DNA of 64,000 nucleotides from Arthrobacter liuii (GTDB lineage Bacteria; Actinomycetota; Actinomycetes; Actinomycetales; Micrococcaceae), in assembly GCF_014639275.1 (NCBI RefSeq), contig NZ_BMFW01000001.1:262468-326467 (forward strand), given 5' to 3'. The notes beneath the pieces are model-generated. The model saw only the letters and a list, made by a program, of their open reading frames with translations. It did not search any database and was not told where the DNA came from. Positions 54,661 to 63,592 of the stretch are shown here, piece after piece. The translations under genes and the position numbers were made by a program. Each line of letters opens with the position of its first letter. The first letter of the stretch is position 1.

Positions 54661-55404
54661 ATGAACAGCGACTCTCCGCAGCCCTCCCCGGCGCCCCGGC
54701 CCGAGGACCGGGACGTTGGAGCGGACCCGGGGCCCAGCGCCATCGATGATGCCGCGGTGCGCCTGGCCGAACTCCTGATGATCAAGCCCAAGTGGCGGGG
54801 CTGGATCCATACGGTCACGGCCCCGCTGGCCCTTGCCGCCGGCATCATCCTGGTTGTCCTCGCCCCAACAACCGACCGCAAAATCACGTCTGCCATCTAT
54901 GCCGCAACCGGCGTTTTGCTGTTCGGAGTCAGCGCCGTCTACCACCGCGGCAACTGGTCCCCGCGGGTCAAGCTCGTCCTGAAGCGGCTGGACCACACCA
55001 ACATCATGCTGGTGATCGCAGGCACCTACACACCCCTGGCATGGACCCTCCTCGACCGCGGCCAGGCGGTTGTGCTCCTGTGGGTGATCTGGGCCGGAGC
55101 CATCCTCGGCGTACTGTTCAGGCTGCTGTGGACTGACGCGCCCCGCTGGCTCTACGTGCCCATCTACATCGCGCTGGGCTGCGGCGCGCTGTTCTACCTG
55201 CCGCAGTTCTTCCAAGCCAGCACTCCCGCGGCCGTGCTGATCTGCGTGGGCGGCATCCTCTACATCACGGGCGCTGTTTTCTACGCGCTGAAGAAACCCA
55301 ATTTCAGCTACTACCACTTCGGCTTCCACGAACTATTCCACGCGCTTACCGTGTTCGCGTTCGCGGCGCACTTCGCAGCGATTGCGCTGGCCGTCCTCGG
55401 CTAG
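54661..55404 (+). CDS. Hemolysin III / PAQR family membrane protein
   Basis: A 247-residue seven-helix protein. Conserved features: SAVYHRGNWSPRVKLVLKRL and DHTNIMLVIAGTYTPLAW in the early helices, and GFHELFHALTVFAFAAHFAA near the end (two metal-binding His). Homologues affect membrane energetics or lipid balance (TrhA type). ATG 54661. Two TTAC-N6-GTAA operator-like sites lie just upstream, so it is probably tightly repressed. Confidence 0.92.
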   Translation: MNSDSPQPSPAPRPEDRDVGADPGPSAIDDAAVRLAELLMIKPKWRGWIHTVTAPLALAAGIILVVLAPTTDRKITSAIYAATGVLLFGVSAVYHRGNWSPRVKLVLKRLDHTNIMLVIAGTYTPLAWTLLDRGQAVVLLWVIWAGAILGVLFRLLWTDAPRWLYVPIYIALGCGALFYLPQFFQASTPAAVLICVGGILYITGAVFYALKKPNFSYYHFGFHELFHALTVFAFAAHFAAIALAVLG

Positions 55405-55457
55405 GACTCCGGCGGCTCCTGCAGGTAGCGGCCCTACCCGAAAACCGAAGAACTCCC

Positions 55458-55799
55458 TTACTCGCGCGGCCGCGAAAGCCCGTTGGCCGGGCCGTTTCCG
55501 TCGGAGCCGGGCGCTGCCGGGTGAGTGCCGCCGTCGGCCCCGTCCTGGGCGTCCGCCGCCTCAACGTCTGCCGCCGCAGCCGCAGCCATACGCTCTTCCT
55601 CCACCTGGGCGCGGTAGCGCACCCGTCGGATCCGCCGCACCATGTCAACAATCAGCAGGGCGGTTGCGACGACGAAGAAGGCCGTCATGATGAAGCCCAG
55701 CAGGCCCGGGGTTACCTGGTCCTCGGAGATCCCGTCCCGCAGCGTCGGAGTGGGCAGCGGGGTGGGCGTGGTGGCGAGGCTGAGGAGCAGATGATGCAC
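55458..55799 (-). CDS. Small conserved membrane protein
   Basis: A 113-residue protein with one central helix (about 32-52, GLLGFIMTAFFVVATALLIV) followed by a basic stretch (VRRIRRVRYRAQVEEER) and an Ala/Asp-rich C-terminal tail. Membrane proteins of this layout are conserved next to mca in actinobacteria. The function is unknown. It lies about 100 bases downstream of mca on the same strand and is convergent with hemolysin III. Confidence 0.78.
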   Translation of the reverse strand: MHHLLLSLATTPTPLPTPTLRDGISEDQVTPGLLGFIMTAFFVVATALLIVDMVRRIRRVRYRAQVEEERMAAAAAADVEAADAQDGADGGTHPAAPGSDGNGPANGLSRPRE

Positions 55800-55898
55800 G
55801 GTGGATACCTTCTGGTGGAACGGATGCAGCAGGAAGCGGACGGGACCGGTCGTCGCCCGCGCCTATCTTCTACGGAAGATAGAAATCGCCTGCCCTGT

Positions 55899-56804
55899 CT
55901 ATCTTAGCCCTGCGAACAGGTCCTTCTCGGGGAGTTCCGAGTGCACCCGGGAGTGGATCAGGGAATAGTCCTCCCACGGCCAGGCCCGGCGCTGCATGTC
56001 GGGCGAAACAGCGAAGAAGAACCCAAGCGGGTCCACTTGCGTCCGGTGGGCGCGCAGTGCGTCGTCACGCGCCTCGAAGAAGTCGCCGCAGTCCACCTGG
56101 GTGGTGGTGGGGTGGACGGCCGGCGGCGGGGTGTGCCCCTCGGCGTCGGACTCCAGCCAGGCAGCCAGGCGCTCGGCGTACGGTGACTGCAGGCCCGCCT
56201 CCTCGAGCGCAAAGTGCAGGGCCCGGAACCGCTCGGGGCTGAAGGCACGGTCGTAGTAGAGCTTGCTCGGCTCCCAGGCCTCCCCAGCCTCCGGGTAGAG
56301 TGCGGGATCGCCAGCGGCTTCGAAAGCCTCCACGGCCACCCTGTGCGCCATGATGTGGTCCGGGTGGGGGTAGCCGCCGTTCTCGTCATAGCTGAGGATT
56401 ACGTGCGGCTTGTAGGAACGGACCAGCCGCACCAGGGGCGCGGCGGCCTGGTGCAGGGGCAGGGTGGCGAATGACCCGGCGGGAAGCGGCGGGAGCGGGT
56501 CTCCTTCGGGAAGGCCGGAGTCAACGAATCCCAGCCACCGCTGGCGGATACCAAGAATGGCCGCGGCCCGCTCCATCTCCAGCCTGCGGGCGCCTGCCAT
56601 ATCCCGCTTTGGATGCGGCTCGTCTTCCACCGCGGGGTTCTGGATGTCACCGCGGGAACCGTCCGTGCAGGTGGCCACCAGGACGTCCACGCCGGCAGCT
56701 GCATACATTGCCATGGTCGCAGCACCCTTGCTGGATTCGTCATCCGGATGGGCATGGACCGCGAGCAGCCGGAGCGGCACCTGGGGGTTACTGGACGCTG
56801 TCAT
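55899..56804 (-). CDS. mca: Mycothiol conjugate amidase
   Basis: Zinc amidase cleaving mycothiol S-conjugates to release mercapturic acids, part of actinobacterial detoxification. The 301 residues have the LmbE-type motifs LLAVHAHPDDESSKGAAT (metal His, Asp, Asp) and GGYPHPDHIMAHRVAVEAF (His), plus TCTDGSRGDIQNPAVEDEPH, which distinguishes Mca from MshB. The C-terminal HRTQVDPLGFFFAVSPDMQR is typical. ATG 56804. The order mca-DUF4307-greA matches mycobacteria from memory. Confidence 0.95.
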   Translation of the reverse strand: MTASSNPQVPLRLLAVHAHPDDESSKGAATMAMYAAAGVDVLVATCTDGSRGDIQNPAVEDEPHPKRDMAGARRLEMERAAAILGIRQRWLGFVDSGLPEGDPLPPLPAGSFATLPLHQAAAPLVRLVRSYKPHVILSYDENGGYPHPDHIMAHRVAVEAFEAAGDPALYPEAGEAWEPSKLYYDRAFSPERFRALHFALEEAGLQSPYAERLAAWLESDAEGHTPPPAVHPTTTQVDCGDFFEARDDALRAHRTQVDPLGFFFAVSPDMQRRAWPWEDYSLIHSRVHSELPEKDLFAGLR

Positions 56805-56931
56805 GGAGGGGACGGCTCCTCATTCTTGTTTCGCGGCTTGTGGCAGCTTACGGATGGTGTAGCGGTGGATTGCCTCGGCGGCAGCTGCAGCCACCGCAAA
56901 GCGCCGGCGGAAAGGGCACTAAACTGGTCTG

Positions 56932-57390
56932 GTGACTTTCCCGGACCAGCCGGCCCAACCCGCGCCCGCAGACACTAGCCTAGCCAATCGGTATGGTGCT
57001 AAAAAGCGCCGGTTCTCCCCTGCCGCCACCAGGGTGGCGATCGGCGTCGTGCTGGCCGTGGGAATCGGGTTCCTCGCGTGGGTGACCACGTCCAACTCGC
57101 TCTCCGGGGTGACCTTCAAGGACGTCGGTTACAGCACCACCGACGCCACGCTGGCGGAAGTGGACTTCCAGGTGACCCGGGAACCGGCCAACCCCGTCAA
57201 GTGCGCCGTGAAGGCGCTGGACTCGAAGTTTGCCGTGGTGGGTTGGAAAGTGGTGGATATCCCGCCCACAGCTGCCGATGGAACGGCCGACGGCGGCAGG
57301 ACAGTCGCGCAGCGAGTCACCTTGCGCACGGAGTCGGCGTCCGTATCCGGCGTGGTGGACAGCTGCTGGATTCCCGGCGGAACGTCATAA
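56932..57390 (+). CDS. DUF4307 single-pass membrane protein
   Basis: A 152-residue protein: cytoplasmic start (SLANRYGAKKRRFSPAATR), one membrane helix (about 38-56, VAIGVVLAVGIGFLAWVTT) and a small beta-rich exterior domain (EVDFQVTREPANPVKCAVKA) with two cysteines. The function is unknown. GTG or ATG choice: the frame opens at GTG 56932 (MTFPDQPAQP). Divergent from mca, upstream of greA on the same strand. Confidence 0.88.
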   Translation: MTFPDQPAQPAPADTSLANRYGAKKRRFSPAATRVAIGVVLAVGIGFLAWVTTSNSLSGVTFKDVGYSTTDATLAEVDFQVTREPANPVKCAVKALDSKFAVVGWKVVDIPPTAADGTADGGRTVAQRVTLRTESASVSGVVDSCWIPGGTS

Positions 57391-57415
57391 GGGTGTGACG
57401 TGCGACGCTTCGGTG

Positions 57416-57445
57416 TTGGGTTATCTCCAGAGGATTGACTACAAT
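57416..57445 (+). promoter_or_regulatory. Probable greA promoter
   Basis: -10 TACAAT (57440-57445) is near consensus. TTGGGT (57416-57421) 18 bases upstream is a weak -35. It lies after the DUF4307 stop and would give a greA leader of about 90 bases that contains a hairpin. Confidence 0.5.
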
Positions 57446-57459
57446 GGAGAGATACCTTT

Positions 57460-57512
57460 ACCCCGCTGAGCTGGTTACTGTTCCACAAGTGGCCACCGTG
57501 GCGGGGTCTTTT
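57460..57512 (+). promoter_or_regulatory. Leader hairpin with T-tract upstream of greA
   Basis: ACCCCGC (57460-57466) pairs with GCGGGGT (57501-57507), followed by CTTTTG. The 34-base loop includes GCCACCGTGGC (57492-57502), which can form a competing small stem. The shape suggests conditional termination in the greA leader, recalling the E. coli greA leader RNA (GraL). Confidence 0.4.
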
Positions 57513-57540
57513 GCATGTAGGACCACTAGAGGAGAAGTCC

Positions 57541-58035
57541 GTGTCTACCACCAACAGCGCATCTGCAGCCTGGCTCACCCAGGAAGCTTTTGACCGCCTG
57601 AAGGCAGAGCTGGACCAACTTTCCGGCGCAGGCCGGGCGGAGATCGTCCAGAAGATTGAAGCTGCCCGGCAAGAGGGGGACCTCAAGGAAAACGGCGGCT
57701 ACCACGCGGCCAAGGAGGAGCAGGGCAAAATCGAGGCCCGCATCCGCCAGCTGACGGCGCTGCTCCGCGACGCCCATGTGGGGGAATCCCCGGCCGATGA
57801 CGGCATCGTGGAGCCCGGCATGATCGTAGTCGCCAGGATCGCCGGCGACGAGGAGACCTTCCTGCTGGGTTCACGCGAAATCGCCGGCGACTCGGACCTG
57901 GACGTCTTCAGCGAGAAGTCTCCCCTGGGAGCCGCCATCCTGGGCCACAAGGAGGGCGAGACCCTTAGCTACGTTGCGCCGAACGGCAAGGACATCAAGG
58001 TGGAGATCCTCTCCGCCAAGCCCTACGCCGGCTAG
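57541..58035 (+). CDS. greA: Transcription elongation factor GreA
   Basis: Rescues backtracked RNA polymerase by stimulating transcript cleavage. The 164-residue protein has the N-terminal coiled coil with the acidic tip region (AWLTQEAFDRLKAELDQLSG, EAARQEGDLKENGGYHAAKE) and the C-terminal FKBP-like domain (EKSPLGAAILGHKEGETLSY). The tip Asp/Glu (GDLKEN) are intact. GTG 57541 follows AGAGGAGA. Own promoter, leader hairpin and terminator are visible. Confidence 0.96.
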   Translation: MSTTNSASAAWLTQEAFDRLKAELDQLSGAGRAEIVQKIEAARQEGDLKENGGYHAAKEEQGKIEARIRQLTALLRDAHVGESPADDGIVEPGMIVVARIAGDEETFLLGSREIAGDSDLDVFSEKSPLGAAILGHKEGETLSYVAPNGKDIKVEILSAKPYAG

Positions 58036-58078
58036 GCCAAAGCTGCCCTGCGCCAAGCGCAGGAAACCAGTCCCGCAG

Positions 58079-58123
58079 AGAGCGGCGGCCGCACCCGAAG
58101 GGGTACGGCCGCCGCTCTTTTTA
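58079..58123 (+). terminator. Intrinsic terminator after greA
   Basis: A 13-bp GC-rich stem, AGAGCGGCGGCCG (58079-58091) with CGGCCGCCGCTCT (58106-58118), is followed by TTTTT. It lies about 44 bases past the greA stop and ahead of the convergent rhomboid gene. Confidence 0.9.
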
Positions 58124-58155
58124 GGCTTTTTGCGGGATGGAACCAAGGCCGTCGG

Positions 58156-58773
58156 TCAAAACTCCCGGAGCACTGCAGGGGTGCGCGGACGCAGCAGCAG
58201 GGCCGCCACCACTCCGCCGGCCGCGCCGCCCAGGTGCGCCTGCCAGCTCACGTAGCCGGCCACGAACGGCAGGGCTCCCAGCAGGATGCTTCCGTAGCCC
58301 ATGAAGAGGACCACCGCGAGCAGGATCTGCCGCCAGCTGCGGTTGAAGAACCCCCGGACCAGGAGGAACGCAAAGAGTCCGAAGACCAGACCCGATGCGC
58401 CCACGGTAACGCCGTCGCCGATGAGCCAGACGGTGAGCCCGCTGCCGAGCCAGCTGAAGGCCAGCGCGGTGAGGAACACGCGCAGCCCGGAGAGGAACAC
58501 CAGGAAACCAAAGATGACCAGCGGGAGGCTGTTGGAGAGCAGATGGTTCAGGCTAGCGTGCAGGAGCGGGAAGGTGAAGATGTCCAGCAGCCCTTCGGCA
58601 CTCCTGGGCCGCAGGCCGAAGGTCCGGGTAAGGGCCCCCATCATCAGTGTGTTGACCACCTCGATGGCGAAGAGCAGGGCCACGAACCCTCCCAGCACCA
58701 CCAACCCGCCCTTTGCGCGCAATGCGATGGTCTGCCGCTCGGGGATCCGCCCGTCACCCGTCAGTCCGGCCAT
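58156..58773 (-). CDS. Rhomboid-family intramembrane serine protease
   Basis: A 205-residue membrane protein with about six helices. The catalytic Ser127 lies in TVGASGLVFGLFAF (GASG motif), and the catalytic His180 in YVSWQAHLGGAAGG. The loop-1 region and HASLNHLLSNSLPLVIFG (His/Asn of the oxyanion region) are present. The active site is complete, so it should be a functional protease. ATG 58773, eight bases after the ilvA stop. Confidence 0.92.
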   Translation of the reverse strand: MAGLTGDGRIPERQTIALRAKGGLVVLGGFVALLFAIEVVNTLMMGALTRTFGLRPRSAEGLLDIFTFPLLHASLNHLLSNSLPLVIFGFLVFLSGLRVFLTALAFSWLGSGLTVWLIGDGVTVGASGLVFGLFAFLLVRGFFNRSWRQILLAVVLFMGYGSILLGALPFVAGYVSWQAHLGGAAGGVVAALLLRPRTPAVLREF

Positions 58774-58781
58774 GGCCGCTC

Positions 58782-60020
58782 CTAATGCACAACGATCGGT
58801 TGGAAACCCTCGGCGCGCAGTGCGCTGAGGACCTGCTCACCGTGCTGGTGGCCCTTTGTTTCCAGGTTCACGGTGATGGAGACGTCGCCCATGCTGATGG
58901 AGCCGCCCACCCTGGTGTGGTCCAGGCCGGTGACGTTGGCATCGTTTTCGGCAATGATGCGGGCAATGGTTGCCAGTGAACCGGGACGGTCGTCAAGCAT
59001 CATCCGTACCGTCATGTAGCGGCCTGCGGCGGAGAGGCCGCGCTGGATCACCTTGAGCATCAGCATCGGATCGATGTTTCCGCCGGAGAGCACCGCCACC
59101 GTGGTGCCCGGGTTTTCGATCTTGCCGTCCATCAGGGCTGCCACACCCACGGCCCCTGCTGGTTCCACCACCATCTTGGCCCGTTCGAGCAGGAAGATCA
59201 GGGCGCGGGCCAGGGAGTCTTCGCTGACGGTGACCACATCGTCCACCAGTTCGCGGATGATGCTGAAAGGCAGCTGCCCGGGCCGTCCCACGGCGATGCC
59301 GTCCGCCATGGTGGAGACCCTCTTGAGCGGCACCAGGGCGTCGGCGGCAAGCGAGGGCGGGTAAGCCGCAGCGTTCTCTGCCTGGACGCCGATGATCCGG
59401 ATCTCCCGGCCAAGTTCCTTGGCGCGGGCTTTGATGGCGACGGCGACCCCTGCCAGGAGCCCGCCGCCGCCCACGCCCATGAGGACGGTGTCCACGTTGG
59501 GGACCTGCTCAAGGATTTCCAGGCCCACGGTCCCCTGGCCTGCCACCACGTCCACGTTGTCGAACGGATGGACGAAGACCATGCCGGTTTCGTCGCTGTA
59601 GCGCTGGGCTTCGGCGAGTGCCTCGTCCACGTTGTGCCCGTGCAGGACCACTTCGGCCCCGTGGCTGCGGGTGGCAGCGAGCTTGGGCAGCGCTACGCCC
59701 AGCGGCATGTAGATCCGGGCCTTGATGCCAAGGCTCTTGGCTGCGACGGCAACACCCTGGGCGTGGTTGCCTGCAGAGGCGGCCACCACTCCCCGCTTCT
59801 TCTCCTCCGGGGAGAGCCGCGCCATCCGCACGTAGGCGCCGCGGACCTTGAACGAGCCGGCGCGCTGCAGGTTTTCGCATTTGAAGTAGACGTCGCCGCC
59901 CACCATGCCCCCGAGTGCCCGGGACGATTCCACGGGGGTGCGCGCGATAATCCCGTCAAGCAGCTTCTGCGCCTCAAGGACGTCGTCCAGTGTGACGGGA
60001 AGGGTTTCAAGGATCTTCAC
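58782..60020 (-). CDS. ilvA: Threonine ammonia-lyase with C-terminal ACT domain
   Basis: PLP enzyme converting threonine to 2-oxobutanoate for isoleucine synthesis. The 412 residues include the PLP-lysine motif FKCENLQRAGSFKVRGAY, ASAGNHAQGVA, GVGGGGLLAGVAVAIK and a single ACT domain (about 335-412, GRYMTVRMMLDDRPGSLATI). The length fits the single-ACT actinobacterial type rather than E. coli IlvA with its two. GTG 60020 has AGAGGAGAG upstream, three bases after the AI-2E pseudogene stop. Confidence 0.94.
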   Translation of the reverse strand: MKILETLPVTLDDVLEAQKLLDGIIARTPVESSRALGGMVGGDVYFKCENLQRAGSFKVRGAYVRMARLSPEEKKRGVVAASAGNHAQGVAVAAKSLGIKARIYMPLGVALPKLAATRSHGAEVVLHGHNVDEALAEAQRYSDETGMVFVHPFDNVDVVAGQGTVGLEILEQVPNVDTVLMGVGGGGLLAGVAVAIKARAKELGREIRIIGVQAENAAAYPPSLAADALVPLKRVSTMADGIAVGRPGQLPFSIIRELVDDVVTVSEDSLARALIFLLERAKMVVEPAGAVGVAALMDGKIENPGTTVAVLSGGNIDPMLMLKVIQRGLSAAGRYMTVRMMLDDRPGSLATIARIIAENDANVTGLDHTRVGGSISMGDVSITVNLETKGHQHGEQVLSALRAEGFQPIVVH

Positions 60021-60023
60021 GGA

Positions 60024-61332
60024 CTACTCTCCTCTGGGTTCTGCCCCGGTGCCCTCCGGGGAGGAGGTGCGGGCATCGCGGTGTTCGGCTGGAGTGCCGG
60101 CCGCGGTGTCCCTCCCGGCATCGGATGCACCCGGCGGTTCAACGTCCTTGATGGTGTTGTCCCCGACTGCTCCGGCCGTGATGGGCTTCCCGGCAACTGC
60201 CGGCACTTGTTCATGTTCCCACGTTCTGGCGGCGATGTAGCGAACGGCCGAGTTTGCTACGGCCAGGATGGGTACGGAGAACAGCGCTCCGGGGATGCCG
60301 GCCAGGTAGGATCCTGCCGCGACGCTGAGGATCACTGCCACGGGGTGGAGCGACACCGCCTTGCCCATGACCAGGGGCTGCAGGATGTGGCCCTCCAGCC
60401 AGCATGACCAGGGCGTTCACGGGGCCGTTGGCCACCAGGGCCAGCAGGACGGCGACGACGCCGGTGACCAGGGCGCCCACCACCGGAATGAACGAACCGA
60501 GGAAGACCAGCACGCCCAAGGGAAGCGCAAGGGGGACACCAAGGATGGCGGCGCCCACGCCGATGCCGATGGCATCAACAGCGGCGACGAACATCTGGAT
60601 GCGCGCGTAGCTGACCATGGACGACCAGCCCTTGCGGCCTGCACCGAAGGTTGCAGCCCGGGCCTTCCGGGGCAGCATCCTGACCAGGAAAGCCCAGATC
60701 CGGTCACCTTCCAGGAGGAAGAAGATGAGGATGAAGAGGGCCAGCAGCATACCTGCGGCGAAGTGCCCCGCCGTGCTGCCGAAGGACAGGGCACCGCTGA
60801 CGATGCTGCTGCTGTTGTTCTGCAGCGCGTCGGTGGCTTCCTTGACGTACTGGTCGATCTGGGCGGCGGTGAGGTGCAGGGGTCCGGCGGACAGCCAGTC
60901 CTGGACCTGCCGTATGCCTTCGAGGGCCTGGGAATAGAGCTCGCCGAACCCGACCACCAACTGCCTGCCCACCAGTGCCAGCGCCCCGGCGATGACGCCG
61001 ATGAAACCAAGGACCGTCACGGCGACGGCGAGGCCTGCGGGCAGTCCGTGCCGCGTCAGCCGAGCGGTGACAGGGCTCAGGAGCCCCGCCAGGAGGGCGG
61101 CTACCATGATCGGGATGATCAGGAGGGTGATGTGGCTGAGCAGCCAGACCAGCGTCCCCGTCATCAGCAGTATCAGGCCCAGGCGCCACGACCAGGATGC
61201 CGCAATGCGGATGCCGTAGGGAATGTCCTTGTCCAGTTCACGGTCCGTCAGGACCCGCAGCGGTGCAGCCGCGGCGGGCGCGGGCACGGAAGCTTGGCGG
61301 CCCGGGGGAAAGTCGTCCTCTTTTGGAGTCAT
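60024..61332 (-). pseudogene. AI-2E family transporter, frameshifted by a small deletion
   Basis: Family proteins are ~370-residue, eight-helix exporters. The first frame (ATG 61332) runs normally through VGALVTGVVAVLLALVANGP and VNALVMLA, then leaves the family sequence. The proper continuation, [33 protein letters not shown] and [20 protein letters not shown], lies in a second frame. Around 60397-60404 the expected V-rich stretch with two Gln before LEGHILQ is missing, consistent with loss of about 23 bases between short CTGG repeats. As written the product is truncated and has an unrelated tail to 60211. A sequencing or assembly error is possible. Confidence 0.8.
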
Positions 61333-61368
61333 GGCCCAATACTTCCGCAGCAGCGGCGCAATGGGAAA

Positions 61369-62340
61369 CTACTGCTGGGGCGCCCCGCCGGGCCTGTAGT
61401 CGATTCCCCATTCCATGCTGAATGACTCCCCGGAGGGCAGCCACCGGAGTCCGTCACCGGAGTTGAATGCATTTGCCGGCCCCGTCATGGGCTCCACGGC
61501 CACTGCGCGGGTCCGGCCCGGATAGACCGTGCTCACGTAGATGTGGACGTAGCGGCAGGCTTCATCCTGCCAGAGGGATACCTGGCTGCCGTCGGAGGCA
61601 GCCAGGATGTGCCGGGCCTTGCCGGCGTCGTAGTGGAGGTCCGTCAGGGCGACGTCCACTGCCAGCTCCGCGATGAGCCGGCCGGAACGGAAGTCAGCGT
61701 CACTGTCAACAGGGGCCGAACTGCGTGGAATCAAGCGCTCATCGGTCACCAGCCGGGTCTCGGCGGCAACGGTCAACTGCAGTTCCTCAACGGGGGCGTC
61801 ACCAAGCCGCAGGTAGGGATGCGCGCCCAGGACGAACGGCGCGGCTGCCGTGCCGTCATTGCTGAGGGTTTGACGGACATGAAGCCCCAGGTCATCCGAA
61901 AGCCGGTATTCCACGCGGTGCCGCACCAGGAAAGGGTAGCCATGTTGCGGAAAGACGGTGGCTTCCAGCGCCACCGCGTGCTGCGACTCCCCCACCAGGG
62001 CGTAGCCGGTGTTACGAAGCAGGCCGTGGCTGGCGTTGTTGCGGGACACTTCGGTGATGTCCAGTTGCTGCTTCCTGCCATCAAGGAACCATTGCCCGTC
62101 CTCCACCCTGTTGGCCCATGGCGCCAGCGTGATGCCCGCCCCGCCGGGAGAAATCTCGTCATCGCCATAGGTCTCGGTCAGCAGGACACCGCCCCGGCTG
62201 AACGAACGGAGCCCGGCGGCGAGCTCGGTGACCACGGCCACGGCGTCGCCCCGGCGAAGCTCGTATTGCCGTCCGGTAGCGCAGGGCCGGGCAGATGCAG
62301 CGGCGGAAGTTCCCTGTTCGGAAGAAGCAGTCATGGGCAT
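61369..62340 (-). CDS. Aldose 1-epimerase family protein
   Basis: Interconverts alpha and beta anomers of hexoses, here probably galactose. The 323-residue beta-sandwich protein has PWANRVEDGQWFLDG (Asn-Arg of the substrate site), NNASHGLLRNTGYALV (His), VLGAHPYLRLG (His) and a C-terminal MTGPANAFNSGDGLRWLPSG with the catalytic Glu region (VEPMTG). ATG 62340. Divergent from galT, matching a galactose locus. Confidence 0.9.
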   Translation of the reverse strand: MPMTASSEQGTSAAASARPCATGRQYELRRGDAVAVVTELAAGLRSFSRGGVLLTETYGDDEISPGGAGITLAPWANRVEDGQWFLDGRKQQLDITEVSRNNASHGLLRNTGYALVGESQHAVALEATVFPQHGYPFLVRHRVEYRLSDDLGLHVRQTLSNDGTAAAPFVLGAHPYLRLGDAPVEELQLTVAAETRLVTDERLIPRSSAPVDSDADFRSGRLIAELAVDVALTDLHYDAGKARHILAASDGSQVSLWQDEACRYVHIYVSTVYPGRTRAVAVEPMTGPANAFNSGDGLRWLPSGESFSMEWGIDYRPGGAPQQ

Positions 62341-62419
62341 TACCGTACAGCGGCCAGCGCCGCACCTCCATCCCCCGGTTGTTACATTTTGTTGTTAACT
62401 ATTCATACTTGATCGTTTG

Positions 62420-62435
62420 TGCAAAACTTTTTGCA
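62420..62435 (+). promoter_or_regulatory. Operator-like palindrome at the galT start
   Basis: TGCAAAA-CT-TTTTGCA is a perfect 7-bp inverted repeat whose last base is the A of the galT ATG (62435). A regulator bound here would block both transcription and ribosome access. CATACT (62404-62409) upstream could be a -10 box, which would make the leader very short. Confidence 0.55.
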
Positions 62436-63592
62436 TGACAGGGATTACCAGCACCAGACTCTCCGACGGGCGGGAGCTGATCTACTTCGACGATGCCGGC
62501 ACCAGCACCTCCCGCGCCGGGCACCTCACCACTGACCACCGCGGCCTGCCCCCGCGGGGGGAACCGGGCGAGGTCCGCTTCGATGCACTGACTGACGAAT
62601 GGGTGGCCGTTGCGGCGCATCGTCAAGCCCGCACCCACCTGCCGCCGGCAGACCAATGCCCCATCTGTCCCACCACCCCGGGGAACGCTTCCGAGATTCC
62701 AGCCGCCGAGTACGACGTCGTGGTCTTCGAAAACCGGTTCCCTTCCCTGGGGCCGGCCCTGGGACCGGTCCCAGAACATGCTGCGTGGGGAACGAAAGGT
62801 CCTGCCTACGGCCGCTGCGAAGTCGTGTCGTTCACCCCCGAACACACCGGATCCTTCAGCGGCCTGGGCGCTGAGCGGTCCCGCACCGTGATCGAAGCGT
62901 GGTCGCAGCGCACCGCCGCCCTGAGCGCGATGGAAGGCATCAAGCAGGTGTTCCCGTTCGAAAACCGCGGCGCCGACATCGGCGTGACGCTGCACCACCC
63001 GCACGGGCAGATCTACGCCTACCCCTACGTCACGCCCCGCGCCGGCGTCCTGGGTGCGGCGGCCCGGAAATATTACGACGCGACGGACGGCAGGGACACC
63101 CTGACCGGTTCGCTGCTGCGCGCCGAGCGGGAGGATGGCAGCAGGATGGTCATGGAAGGCACGCACTTCAGCGCCTACGTGCCCTTCGCAGCCCGGTGGC
63201 CCCTGGAGATCCACCTGGTCCCGCACCGCCGCGTGCCCGACCTCGCCGCACTGGGCGGAGAGGAAAAGGATGAGCTGGCGCAGGTCTACCTCGACCTCCT
63301 CAAGCGTGTGGACGCACTGTACCCCACGCCCACTCCCTACATTTCCGCCTGGCACCAGGCGCCGCTTGACGACGTCCTGCGGCCGGCCGGCTACCTCCAC
63401 CTCCAGCTGACCTCCCCGCGCAGGGCGGCCGATAAGCTGAAGTACCTGGCGGGATCGGAGGCTGCCATGGGCGCCTTCATCAATGACACCACCCCGGAAA
63501 GCGTGGCGGAACGGCTGCGCAGTGTGGCCGTCCCGCCGTCGTCCACGCCCGTGGCGGCCATGGCTGCCACCCCGGAAGGAGCCTCCGCATGA
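62435..63592 (+). CDS. galT: Galactose-1-phosphate uridylyltransferase
   Basis: Leloir-pathway enzyme exchanging UMP between UDP-glucose and galactose-1-phosphate. The 385 residues have ADQCPICPTT (zinc Cys pair), YDVVVFENRFPSLGP, the catalytic HHPHGQIYAYPYV and EIHLVPHRRVPDL. ATG 62435 was chosen over an upstream TTG; a ribosome-binding site is not obvious and the start is embedded in a palindrome. Its stop overlaps galK (ATGA). Confidence 0.95.
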   Translation: MTGITSTRLSDGRELIYFDDAGTSTSRAGHLTTDHRGLPPRGEPGEVRFDALTDEWVAVAAHRQARTHLPPADQCPICPTTPGNASEIPAAEYDVVVFENRFPSLGPALGPVPEHAAWGTKGPAYGRCEVVSFTPEHTGSFSGLGAERSRTVIEAWSQRTAALSAMEGIKQVFPFENRGADIGVTLHHPHGQIYAYPYVTPRAGVLGAAARKYYDATDGRDTLTGSLLRAEREDGSRMVMEGTHFSAYVPFAARWPLEIHLVPHRRVPDLAALGGEEKDELAQVYLDLLKRVDALYPTPTPYISAWHQAPLDDVLRPAGYLHLQLTSPRRAADKLKYLAGSEAAMGAFINDTTPESVAERLRSVAVPPSSTPVAAMAATPEGASA

